Origin: an uncultured Oceanospirillales bacterium
GTDB lineage: Bacteria > Pseudomonadota > Gammaproteobacteria > Xanthomonadales > SZUA-36
Direction of reading: 5' to 3'
DNA length: 64,000 nt
Assembly (NCBI GenBank): GCA_913055655.1
Contig: CAJXKA010000005.1
Location: 186,001-250,000, forward strand
The notes below the pieces were generated by a model. The model ran no database searches. It was not told where the DNA came from and saw only the letters and a program-made list of their open reading frames with translations. The translations under genes were made by a program, and so were the position numbers. Below are positions 56,585 to 64,000 of the stretch, one piece after another. Each line of letters opens with the position of its first letter. Within the stretch, counting starts at the first letter, position 1.

Positions 56585-57715
56585 ATGAAGCGGGCGATCG
56601 CAACAGGGATCGCGACGCTGGGCCTGGCGGCCTGCAGCATCGTCGATCCGCACCCCGACTGGGTGCAAACGCCGTCAAAGGCGGCGGTGGCCGAGCTTTT
56701 GTCCGGACAATCGTTCACCGGCCAGGTCATCCCCGAACACGAACTCCCTTCTGAAGACCTCAACGCATTACCGCCGGTCCTGGTCGCGGCGGCGGAAGAA
56801 ATCGAAGCGGCCCATGCATCGCCCTACAACCGGGCGAAAGCCCTGCACCTGCGCCTGCTGGGCCCGATCCCGGCAGGCGGATTCGGCATCGACTATGACG
56901 CCATCCACCCGACCCTGCCGCCGGCGCGCGCCTTCGCCGCCCGCAAGGTCAATTGCCTGAGTTACACGCTGATTTACGTGGCCATGGCGCGGCGCATGAA
57001 CCTCGTCGCCGAGGTCAACGACGTCATCCTGCCACCCGCCTGGGACCTGCGCGAAGGCAGCAACACCATGATGCTGCTCCGTCACGTCAACGCCAAGGTG
57101 CGGCTGCGCGATGGAGATGAGCTGATCGTCGACCTGGAAATGCAACGCTACAACCCCAGCTACCGGCAACAGACCATTTCAGGCCGGCGCGTCGAAGCGC
57201 TTTATTACAGCAACCGCGCGATGGAAATCCTGGCCGAAGGCGACAACCTGGCCGCGTTCCGCCACATGCGGCGTGCGCTGGAACTCGACCCCGGCCGCAG
57301 CTACATCTGGAACAACCTGGGGAACCTGTACTTTCGCAACCAGCGCCTGCTGGACGCGGAGACGGCGTACCTGCAGGGCCTGTCCTGGAACCCCCGCGAC
57401 CTGAGCCTGACCAGCAACCTGGGGGCGTTGTATGGCGCCATCGGCGAAAAGGACCGGGCCACGTATTTCCGACGCCTGGCGGCCGAGTACCGCGAGGCCA
57501 ACCCGTATTTCGCCTACACGCGCGCCCAGGTCGCACTGGACCAGGGCGAACTCCGGCAAGCGGAAATCCTGGCGCTGTCAGCCATCGAAAAACTCGACAC
57601 CGAGCCACGTTTCTACGCCCTGGCCGCGCAGGTGTACGAGCAACTGGGCGACGCGGTGAAGGCCCGTGACATGCAGCGCCAGGCCGACGAGATCTACCGG
57701 AAACAGTTCCTCTGA
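56585..57715 (+). CDS. Lipoprotein with transglutaminase-like N-terminal part and TPR repeats
   Basis: A 376-residue lipoprotein: lipobox LAAC with Cys17 followed by Ser, so probable outer-membrane retention. The N-terminal half (about 90-200) contains RKVNCLSYTLIYVAMARRM, a transglutaminase-like cysteine helix, and HVNAKVRLRDGDELIVDLEM, which may hold the histidine and aspartate. The C-terminal half (about 210-376) has tetratricopeptide repeats (NNLGNLYFRNQRLLDAETAY). The role is unknown. A TATGCT box (near 56552) lies upstream. It is convergent with halogenase 3, with only seven bases between stops. Confidence 0.78.
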   Translation: MKRAIATGIATLGLAACSIVDPHPDWVQTPSKAAVAELLSGQSFTGQVIPEHELPSEDLNALPPVLVAAAEEIEAAHASPYNRAKALHLRLLGPIPAGGFGIDYDAIHPTLPPARAFAARKVNCLSYTLIYVAMARRMNLVAEVNDVILPPAWDLREGSNTMMLLRHVNAKVRLRDGDELIVDLEMQRYNPSYRQQTISGRRVEALYYSNRAMEILAEGDNLAAFRHMRRALELDPGRSYIWNNLGNLYFRNQRLLDAETAYLQGLSWNPRDLSLTSNLGALYGAIGEKDRATYFRRLAAEYREANPYFAYTRAQVALDQGELRQAEILALSAIEKLDTEPRFYALAAQVYEQLGDAVKARDMQRQADEIYRKQFL

Positions 57716-57722
57716 GGCCGGC

Positions 57723-59222
57723 TTACGCGTCCGGCGCGCAACAGTAGCGGCCAATGAAGGCCTGGTGGGTGGGCATTTTGTCCACCGCGGCGGCAATGTT
57801 CGCTTTCAGTGAGCCCAACGCCCGGTTCAGTCTTTGGTCACCCAGCAACGCGCCCATGTGATGATAATGGCGCGGCATCACGCCCTGGCCCATCATCACG
57901 AACAGCCACGACGTCACCTTGAACAGCTCCTCGGCGGCCGGGTAGACGCCACCGCTCTCCCGGAACAGCTCGATGCGCGCGGCCAGGCTGTCCGGAATGG
58001 TCATGTCGCGGCAATGGCGCCAGAACGGCGTGTCATCACGCCGCGTCAGCGTGTAGTGCAGGATGATGAAGTCGCGAACATTCTCAAACTCCGCTTCCGA
58101 CTTCGCGTTGTAACGTGTGGCCAGTGCCTCGAAGTTGCCGTCAAAGGGAAACAACTGAATCAACCGCATCACGCCAATCTGGATCAGGTGGATACTGGTG
58201 CTCTCCAGCGGCTCCAGGAAACCGCTGGACAGGCCCAGCGCCACAACGTTCTTCATCCAGGCGCGTCGCCGCCGGCCCGTGACGTAACGAATCAGGCGCG
58301 GCTCGGTAAGTGGTTCACCCTCGAGGTTGCCCAGCAGCTCTGCGCGTGCCGGCGCTTCATCCTGGTAGCGGCTGCAGAACACCAGGCCGTTGCCCACGCG
58401 GTGCTGCAATGGAATCCGCCACTGCCACCCCGCGCTGCGCGCCATCGCGCGGGTGTACGGGGGCGTGTTGCCGGTGTTCTCGGTCTGCACGGCCAGCGCG
58501 CTGTCCGTCGGCAGCCAGTGGCGCCAGTCCTCGTAACCCGCTTCCAGCGTCTGCTCAATCAACAGGCCGCGGAACCCGGTGCAATCGACGAACAGGTCGC
58601 CCTCGACCCGGGTGCCGTCCTCCAGTACCAGCGCCGTGACGTTTCCGGACTCGCCGTCCTGCTCCACGCGCTCAATCTTTCCTTCGACACGGCGGATGCC
58701 CATTGGCTCGAACTTGCCGCGCAGGTACTTCGCGTACATGCCGGCATCCAGGTGATAGGCGTAATTGATCTTCGAGCCCTCGGCCACCGCGAACTTTCCG
58801 GCCCGCGCCGCCACGTGCTCGAAGCAGTAATCCCCCAGGTCACCGGCTTCACCCCGGTCTTTCGCCATCAGCCACATGTGCTGGAAATCGCCCATCCAGG
58901 TCGATTTTCCGACTTCGCCAAAGGGGTGAATGTAGCGCTCGCCCAGCCGATCCCAGTCCTCGAAGGAAATTCCAAGTTTGAACGTCGCCTTGGTTTCGCG
59001 CATGAACTCGCGCTCATCAACGCCGATCAAGGCGTGAAATGTCCTGAATGTCGGAATGGTTGCCTCACCCACGCCCACTGTGCCGATCGCTTCAGATTCC
59101 ACCAGCGTGATGTCCAGCAACGCACCCAGCTGGCGAACCAGCGCGGCGGCCGCCGTCCAGCCGGCGGTGCCACCACCGGCGATGACCACCCGCCGAACCG
59201 CCTGTTCGCCTTTTGCAGTCAT
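57723..59222 (-). CDS. Flavin-dependent tryptophan halogenase-family protein 3 (module 2)
   Basis: A 499-residue halogenase-like flavoprotein. GGGTAGW is at 16-22, catalytic Lys82 in TFKLGI, WQWRIP at 266-271, and Glu340 in EPLEST, so the set of catalytic features is complete. It is very similar to halogenase 1 throughout (shared GFRGLLIEQTL, HRVGNGLVFCSRY). It overlaps the cupin gene by four bases and ends module 2. No flavin reductase is visible nearby. Confidence 0.92.
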   Translation of the reverse strand: MTAKGEQAVRRVVIAGGGTAGWTAAAALVRQLGALLDITLVESEAIGTVGVGEATIPTFRTFHALIGVDEREFMRETKATFKLGISFEDWDRLGERYIHPFGEVGKSTWMGDFQHMWLMAKDRGEAGDLGDYCFEHVAARAGKFAVAEGSKINYAYHLDAGMYAKYLRGKFEPMGIRRVEGKIERVEQDGESGNVTALVLEDGTRVEGDLFVDCTGFRGLLIEQTLEAGYEDWRHWLPTDSALAVQTENTGNTPPYTRAMARSAGWQWRIPLQHRVGNGLVFCSRYQDEAPARAELLGNLEGEPLTEPRLIRYVTGRRRRAWMKNVVALGLSSGFLEPLESTSIHLIQIGVMRLIQLFPFDGNFEALATRYNAKSEAEFENVRDFIILHYTLTRRDDTPFWRHCRDMTIPDSLAARIELFRESGGVYPAAEELFKVTSWLFVMMGQGVMPRHYHHMGALLGDQRLNRALGSLKANIAAAVDKMPTHQAFIGRYCCAPDA

Positions 59223-60241
59223 CGGTTCAGTTTCCGCTGCAGCAACGCGCGCAACCGGCGCGCCGACATTTCATCCAGCGGCGCCAATGGTCCGCGCGCG
59301 CCTTCCGGCAGGTGAGCGCCGGCGCGACCCGCCGGCCCGAATACGTAGTAGTCGAACATCGCCTTCCAGGCACGTTTTTCCGGTTCGGGCCGGTCGCGAA
59401 GGCTGAGCAACGCGTGCATCAGCGTGGTCTGCGGCGTGTCGACATAACCCGGCACGCGGTTCCACCAGTAGTTCACCATGATATTGAAATCCTCCAGGGC
59501 GCTGACCTGGTGCCACCACAACGCCGGGTAGTACAGCGCGTCACCAGGCTCGAGGTCCGCCACTTCGCCAACCTCCAACGCCTCTCGCAGACCTGGAAAT
59601 CGATCAAAATCCGGGGCCTCGATATCCGCCATGGTAACCACCTGCCCACCCGGTGTCGGGTCCAGCGGACCCGGGTAGAGGTTGGCCACCTGCTCGGGCG
59701 GGAACAGGGAAAACCGTCGCCGCCCGACCAGGCAACAGGCCACGTTGTAGGACAGGTCGTGATGCGCGAGCGCCGTCGTTCGATTGCCGATCCACGCGCC
59801 GACCAGCGGCGGACTCGCCTCGAACATCTCGTGGTTCAGCACCAGGTCGTTCTCGGCACGAAAACCGGGCAGGAACTGGTCGACATCGGTCGAGCCGATA
59901 TAGATGGAAGGTGCACCGGAATCGCCAGCGTGCTCGAGGATGCGGCCCAGGTAAGCGCCCAGGTCACCGCGCTCGGACTTGAAGTCCAGCCGGGTTGCGT
60001 CCTCGGTATAGCCGAATCGCCCCTGCAATTCCGGCCGGCCAATGAACGCGGTCACGGGGCGGCCCTGGTAGAACTGCTGCAGATACGCCGCGGCCTCTCG
60101 CGGAGCACCCGTTTGCGCCAGTGGCCAGTCCCGCACCAGTCCCTTAAGGATAACGGGACTGCCCTCTTCGACAATTTCGGACCACGGAACATGGTCCGGC
60201 GCGACGCCTTCCAGCACCCGGGTTGCACGCATGGTCGTCAC
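59219..60241 (-). CDS. Cupin-like (Cupin_8/JmjC-fold) protein, module 2
   Basis: A 340-residue paralogue of the cupin gene at 20869. The metal site reads LAHHDLSYN (His160, Asp162) with FSLFPPEQ after it and YYPALWWHQV giving the distal His244. The segments DALYYPALWW and IGPLDPTP/PGPLDPTP are shared between the two copies. Probably an Fe(II)/2-oxoglutarate oxygenase of unknown substrate. It follows SapC by seven bases and overlaps halogenase 3. Confidence 0.88.
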   Translation of the reverse strand: MTTMRATRVLEGVAPDHVPWSEIVEEGSPVILKGLVRDWPLAQTGAPREAAAYLQQFYQGRPVTAFIGRPELQGRFGYTEDATRLDFKSERGDLGAYLGRILEHAGDSGAPSIYIGSTDVDQFLPGFRAENDLVLNHEMFEASPPLVGAWIGNRTTALAHHDLSYNVACCLVGRRRFSLFPPEQVANLYPGPLDPTPGGQVVTMADIEAPDFDRFPGLREALEVGEVADLEPGDALYYPALWWHQVSALEDFNIMVNYWWNRVPGYVDTPQTTLMHALLSLRDRPEPEKRAWKAMFDYYVFGPAGRAGAHLPEGARGPLAPLDEMSARRLRALLQRKLNR

Positions 60242-60248
60242 TGCACGA

Positions 60249-60980
60249 TCAGGCGCCCGCCGCCGCGCGCTTGCGGTTCTTGAGTTCGATCAGCCATTCA
60301 ATGTTGCCCAGTGAATTCGCCACCATGATCGCCAGCTGCAGGTAGCCGGCGCGGTTCAGCTTTTCCAGCGTCGCGCCGTCCAGTGCCGCCAGGCGATCAG
60401 TATTGATGGTGAAAAAATCGGGCAGCGTGTACTGCGTGCGCTCATCCAGGCTCACTTTCGCCTCCATGGCCTCGATCAGCCCGGCTTCCTCGAAAGCGGC
60501 GAACATCGGTTTGGCCAGCTCGGCGCCATGAAATATCAGCTGCAGAATCCGGTTGATGCGTTCCAGGTAGGGCGAGTGACCGCCGTGGCGGAGGAACACC
60601 GGTTCTCCCTCATGCCGGTTGACGCGTGGGTGATCCAGGTCGACGTGAATCATCGGTTCAGGTTCGTCCACGCCGTCGTTCGCGCCATGCAACCCGATCA
60701 GGAACGGCCCGCGCTCCTGGACCGCCGGCACATAGCGCGCATTCCAGCCGGAAGCGTCCAGGAACAGGTTTTCGCCCTTGTCGAGGCCCAGCAGCACAAC
60801 GGCCTGGAAATCACCATTCGATTCCCTGCGAAACAGGATCGGGTACTCGCGCTGCACATAGGGAAATTCGGTGGGAAACACCATGGCCATATTAATGGCA
60901 TCGCCGAAATTGGCGGAGTGGCCCGTCCTGACCTTCAGGTCATGGTGACTGACGTTATCCAGCAGAACAGTGTTGGTCAT
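60249..60980 (-). CDS. SapC-family protein, module 2
   Basis: A 243-residue SapC-family protein paralogous to the one at 21894. Shared segments include VFPTEFPYVQREYPILF, LFLDASGWNARYVPAV and DHPRVN, and the C-terminus has FFTINTDRLAALDGATLEKL. It has no signal peptide. It is the first enzyme-side gene after the TBDR2 terminator, in front of cupin and halogenase 3. The function is unknown. Confidence 0.9.
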   Translation of the reverse strand: MTNTVLLDNVSHHDLKVRTGHSANFGDAINMAMVFPTEFPYVQREYPILFRRESNGDFQAVVLLGLDKGENLFLDASGWNARYVPAVQERGPFLIGLHGANDGVDEPEPMIHVDLDHPRVNRHEGEPVFLRHGGHSPYLERINRILQLIFHGAELAKPMFAAFEEAGLIEAMEAKVSLDERTQYTLPDFFTINTDRLAALDGATLEKLNRAGYLQLAIMVANSLGNIEWLIELKNRKRAAAGA

Positions 60981-61069
60981 CCAGGTATCCGTCCAAAGAA
61001 TGATTGCATGGTATCAAATGGGTGCCGGCACAAACCGTTGCACCCGGTTTGACTGCCCGCATATGGAAA

Positions 61070-61092
61070 GGGCCGCCCAAACGAGGCGGCCC
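61070..61092 (-). terminator. Hairpin terminator between TBDR2 and SapC
   Basis: GGGCCGCC (61070-61077) and GGCGGCCC (61085-61092) form a perfect 8-bp stem with a seven-base loop. On the minus strand it is followed by TTTCC, a short T-tract. It lies 26 bases after the receptor stop and about 90 bases before the SapC start, the same place as the terminator in module 1. Confidence 0.75.
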
Positions 61093-61118
61093 CTCCCGAT
61101 ACTGCCGTTGGGTGGTAA

Positions 61119-64000
61119 TCAGAAGCGGTAACGCACACCCAGGGAGTAGCGCGGCTCGAGCTCGTAGGCCCAGACCACCATCTTCTCCTTGCGACGGTAC
61201 TGCACCAGGTCTTCACCAGTCACGTTAATGGCGTCGAACTGTACCTGCAGGTTATCCGTCAACTGGTACGAGACACTCAGGTCGTACTGACCATATTCAT
61301 CAGTAAACTGAGGGCTACGGCTGCCACCCTGGTTGGTGGCATTCAGGAACGTGTCGCGCCAGTTGTAGGCAACGCGCGCCTGCCAGCCGTAGTTCTCGTA
61401 GATCAGCGTGGCATTTGCAGTATCGGACAGACCCACCAGTGCGAACTCGTTGGCGTCCGGATCCTGGCCCGGATCGGCATCGATATCACCGTTCACGACC
61501 GTGTAGCTACCGGCGAAACCGAAGCCGCTGTCACCGAAGAAGTGCTGCCAGGCGAATTCCCAGCCGTCGATGTTGGCGTCTTCGTTGTTGATCGGTTGCG
61601 TCACGCGGAAGATCATCAACGGATCGTTGGCGTCACCGACGATATCGTAGTTGGTCGCGATCAGGTCGACATAATCCTGGGGCAACGCGCCGTTGACCAG
61701 GTTCGCTTCAAACTCGGCCTGGGCCGCGGCCAGGTCACCCTGGTACTCGTCGATCAGGGCAACAAGGGTGAACATGTTGGCCTCGGAGCGGTCGACACCC
61801 AGGCTGTCGATAATGTCCAGGGCATCACCCGACCGCGATCCAGCGGCTCCGGACGTTGGATCGGTCAGGCCGAACAACGGCTGGTCAAACACGCCGGTGC
61901 CCAGGAAGTTGGACACATCCTTGTTGAAGTAACCCAGCGATACGTAACTGGAATCGCCGTAGTACCACTCCACAGACACGTCGAAGTTGGTCGACTCCAG
62001 CGGCAGCAGTCCGGGGTTCTGGCGGCTGCCACCGGTTTGTCCACCCAGCGCGGTCGGACGGTTCGGTGCGCCGGCCGTGGTGGCCGCGAACATATTGCCG
62101 TAAGGCACCCGGGCGATGGTCTCGCTGTACGAGAAGCGCGCCACCAGGTCATCGGTCAGGTCGAACTTGAGGTCAAGGTTAGGCAGGAAATGATCGTAGC
62201 TGCCAGAGCCCTCAACGTTCTCGTTGCTCGCGTTGTAGGTGATGAGGAAGTCGTTGTCCGAGCGCCAGGTAATACCATTCGGCACGGCCTGGAAAGCGTA
62301 CGCGTCAACCTCGGTTTCTTCGTAACGCACGCCGGCGTTCAACTCCATGGGCAGGCCGAACACCTCGGTGTCCCACTGGAAGGAGGCGTAGTACGCGGTG
62401 ATATCTTCTTCGACCGTGTTCTGGCTGCTGTTCCGGGATACGGCGTTTTGCGAGTAAGCCGACTCGAAGATCGGGAACAGCTGTGCCGCGTCGACCCTGA
62501 AGGCCTCAGACGCATCACCCACCGGGAAGTCGTTGAACTGGCAGGCCATGCAGTATTTTTCCACCAGGCCAGGCGCGAACATTTCCACGTCACCCGGGTT
62601 GGCCATACCCCAGGTTCCCAGTTCCTGCTCGGTCGTCGTGGCTTCTACGTAAACCGAGGTATTACGAACATTGGCACCGACATCAAGGCGGGCACTATCC
62701 CAATCGAAAGAGTAACGAAGGTCAAATTCATCGACATCGCTCTCCTGGATCTGGGTCGAGCTACGCTGCACCTGGGTGGCCAGGTCGCCCTGGTCGATCG
62801 TGCCATTACCGTTGCCACGAATTGAATCGTCGTAGGTGTACCTCTGGATCGGGAATCCTTCGCTCCAGTCCACGGAGTGCTGCAAAATCACCGGGGCACC
62901 GAAGGTCACGAATGTCGCCGTGTGGCCCAGCGGGTTGTCCGGGCGTGCTTCACCGGACGAAGTGTGTCCGTCGAAGCGCAGCGTCTGGTTATCGAAGAGA
63001 TTCCATTCGATGTTCAGGCCAAGCGAATTGATCGACTCATCGGTTGCCCGGTTGGTCTGCTCGAAGCCGATGTCCTTGGTACCGTTGTTGTTCTCCTGCA
63101 TGAACAATGCCTGGGAGACAGGGCCTTCACCATCAAAGATCAACTGGTCGAACGGGGTCGCAAACCAGTTTGTCTGCTCGGAGCGCATTTCGGTCTGCTG
63201 GTTATTGACTGCCGTGTAGTCCACGGTGAACTTCAGGTTATCGGTCGGGGCAAACTGCACGACCAACTGGCCGTTCATCCGCTCGCGGGTAATTTCACTG
63301 TAGTCGTAGCGGCTGTCCTGCGGAATCGCGTACAGATCACCATCGGCCGGTGCATTCGTCACTGACGTTGAACCATCGGCGCGGACGATACTGGTGTTGC
63401 TGAAGAAATCGTTAGCACGGCGGACGACCCAGTCATTGGCCTGGCCAATCGCCGCACCGGAATCACGTTCCGAGTACGAGCCAAAAATGCCAATACCAAA
63501 CGTGCCGTTGTCATTTGACCAGTTCACCAGGCCAGACGCTTCCGGCGTAATGGCGCTACCGCTATCGCCTACGCTCTTGTCTGCGTTGGCCTTCAGCGAA
63601 ATGCTGGCGGTGTTATCGTAGTCCAACGGACGCCGTGTCAGGATGTCGATCGTGGCACCAATACCACCGGAAGGCAGAAGTGCGTTACCGGTCTTGAATA
63701 CTTCCAGGCCACCCACGCCTTCAGCCGCGACATTTTCGAAACCGAAGCTGCGGCCCTGGCCGCCGGTGTAGTTGTCACGCTGGCCGATGATGCCGACCGT
63801 CGCGGTGGGCAGGGTACGACCGTTCAGTGTCACCAGGTTAAAGCCCGGGCCGAAACCACGCACCGTCACCTTTGAGCCTTCGCCGTTCTGGCGGTCAATG
63901 GAGACACCTGGAATACGTTGCAGCGACTCGGCCAGGTTGGTGTTCGGGAACTTGCCGATATCCTCGGCGGAAATGGCGTCGACAACACCGCTGGACTCAC
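61119..64000 (-). CDS. TonB-dependent receptor, carbohydrate type (TBDR2, 5' end outside window)
   Basis: About 959 residues are visible and the frame runs off the window at 64000, so the signal peptide, TonB box and promoter are not seen. The plug domain shows EDIGKFPNTNLAESLQRIPG and VRGFGPGFNLVTLNGRTLP, the barrel follows, and the C-terminus is YSLGVRYRF with a terminal Phe. It belongs to the same Xanthomonas/Caulobacter-type receptor family as TBDR1 but is diverged. It heads module 2 and probably imports a sugar or conjugate; whether it shares the LacI-A operator cannot be judged here. Confidence 0.92.
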   Translation of the reverse strand, partial: ESSGVVDAISAEDIGKFPNTNLAESLQRIPGVSIDRQNGEGSKVTVRGFGPGFNLVTLNGRTLPTATVGIIGQRDNYTGGQGRSFGFENVAAEGVGGLEVFKTGNALLPSGGIGATIDILTRRPLDYDNTASISLKANADKSVGDSGSAITPEASGLVNWSNDNGTFGIGIFGSYSERDSGAAIGQANDWVVRRANDFFSNTSIVRADGSTSVTNAPADGDLYAIPQDSRYDYSEITRERMNGQLVVQFAPTDNLKFTVDYTAVNNQQTEMRSEQTNWFATPFDQLIFDGEGPVSQALFMQENNNGTKDIGFEQTNRATDESINSLGLNIEWNLFDNQTLRFDGHTSSGEARPDNPLGHTATFVTFGAPVILQHSVDWSEGFPIQRYTYDDSIRGNGNGTIDQGDLATQVQRSSTQIQESDVDEFDLRYSFDWDSARLDVGANVRNTSVYVEATTTEQELGTWGMANPGDVEMFAPGLVEKYCMACQFNDFPVGDASEAFRVDAAQLFPIFESAYSQNAVSRNSSQNTVEEDITAYYASFQWDTEVFGLPMELNAGVRYEETEVDAYAFQAVPNGITWRSDNDFLITYNASNENVEGSGSYDHFLPNLDLKFDLTDDLVARFSYSETIARVPYGNMFAATTAGAPNRPTALGGQTGGSRQNPGLLPLESTNFDVSVEWYYGDSSYVSLGYFNKDVSNFLGTGVFDQPLFGLTDPTSGAAGSRSGDALDIIDSLGVDRSEANMFTLVALIDEYQGDLAAAQAEFEANLVNGALPQDYVDLIATNYDIVGDANDPLMIFRVTQPINNEDANIDGWEFAWQHFFGDSGFGFAGSYTVVNGDIDADPGQDPDANEFALVGLSDTANATLIYENYGWQARVAYNWRDTFLNATNQGGSRSPQFTDEYGQYDLSVSYQLTDNLQVQFDAINVTGEDLVQYRRKEKMVVWAYELEPRYSLGVRYRF

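Overview
The window is high-GC, densely packed chromosomal DNA. It most likely comes from a heterotrophic gammaproteobacterium near the Xanthomonadales/Wenzhouxiangella side of the class. That placement is inferred from gene content: a Vibrio-TonB2-like TtpC/ExbB/ExbD/TonB cluster, carbohydrate-type TonB-dependent receptors (TBDRs), SapC/cupin/halogenase modules, and the 7TM-transglutaminase/glutamate-ligase pair. No rRNA, tRNA, IS element, phage gene or CRISPR array was seen, and no stretch above 300 bp lacks a gene.

Layout. 1-3.3 kb holds the tail of a YyaL-like protein, an SLC13 permease, a large palindromic element and an N-formylglutamate-amidohydrolase-family gene. 3.4-8.7 kb is a six-gene TonB energising operon closed by a clear terminator. 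8.7-11.3 kb is the glutamate-ligase-like/7TM-transglutaminase pair. 11.3-19.3 kb is a sugar locus: an FAH-family gene diverges from a secreted GH26-like hydrolase, a sugar-porter MFS and a Gfo/Idh oxidoreductase; facing them is a GH1/LacI/PhyH operon. 19.3-28.2 kb is module 1: a TBDR followed by DUF6445, halogenase, SapC, cupin and a second halogenase. 28.2-37.8 kb is a glycogen operon (glgC-A-B-P-X), and 37.8-42.8 kb is zwf-pgl-edd-glk, both on the minus strand. 43-46.7 kb holds a second LacI regulator, a small DUF2946-like protein and a His/Asp/Glu-rich ZnuD-like receptor. 46.8-48.4 kb holds an M14 carboxypeptidase and an unknown gene. 48.4-56.5 kb is a third LacI regulator diverging from a four-gene disaccharide phosphorolysis operon (SSS symporter, GH94, GH130, AGE-family 2-epimerase). 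56.6-64 kb holds a lipoprotein and module 2 (halogenase, cupin, SapC, TBDR), whose receptor runs off the window.

How it fits together. Oligosaccharides would enter through TBDRs energised by a TonB system such as the one at 3.4 kb, and be cut by GH26/GH1 or phosphorolysed by GH94/GH130. The sugar phosphates can then go to glycogen or the Entner-Doudoroff route. Two LacI-type regulons can be read from the DNA. One uses a TGTAAGCGCTTACA-type operator at the GH26, GH1-lacI and TBDR1 promoters. The other uses GTTAAACGTTTAAC upstream of the phosphorolysis operon. The least explained part is the twice-present TBDR/SapC/cupin/halogenase module. In both copies a hairpin terminator separates the receptor gene from the enzyme genes.
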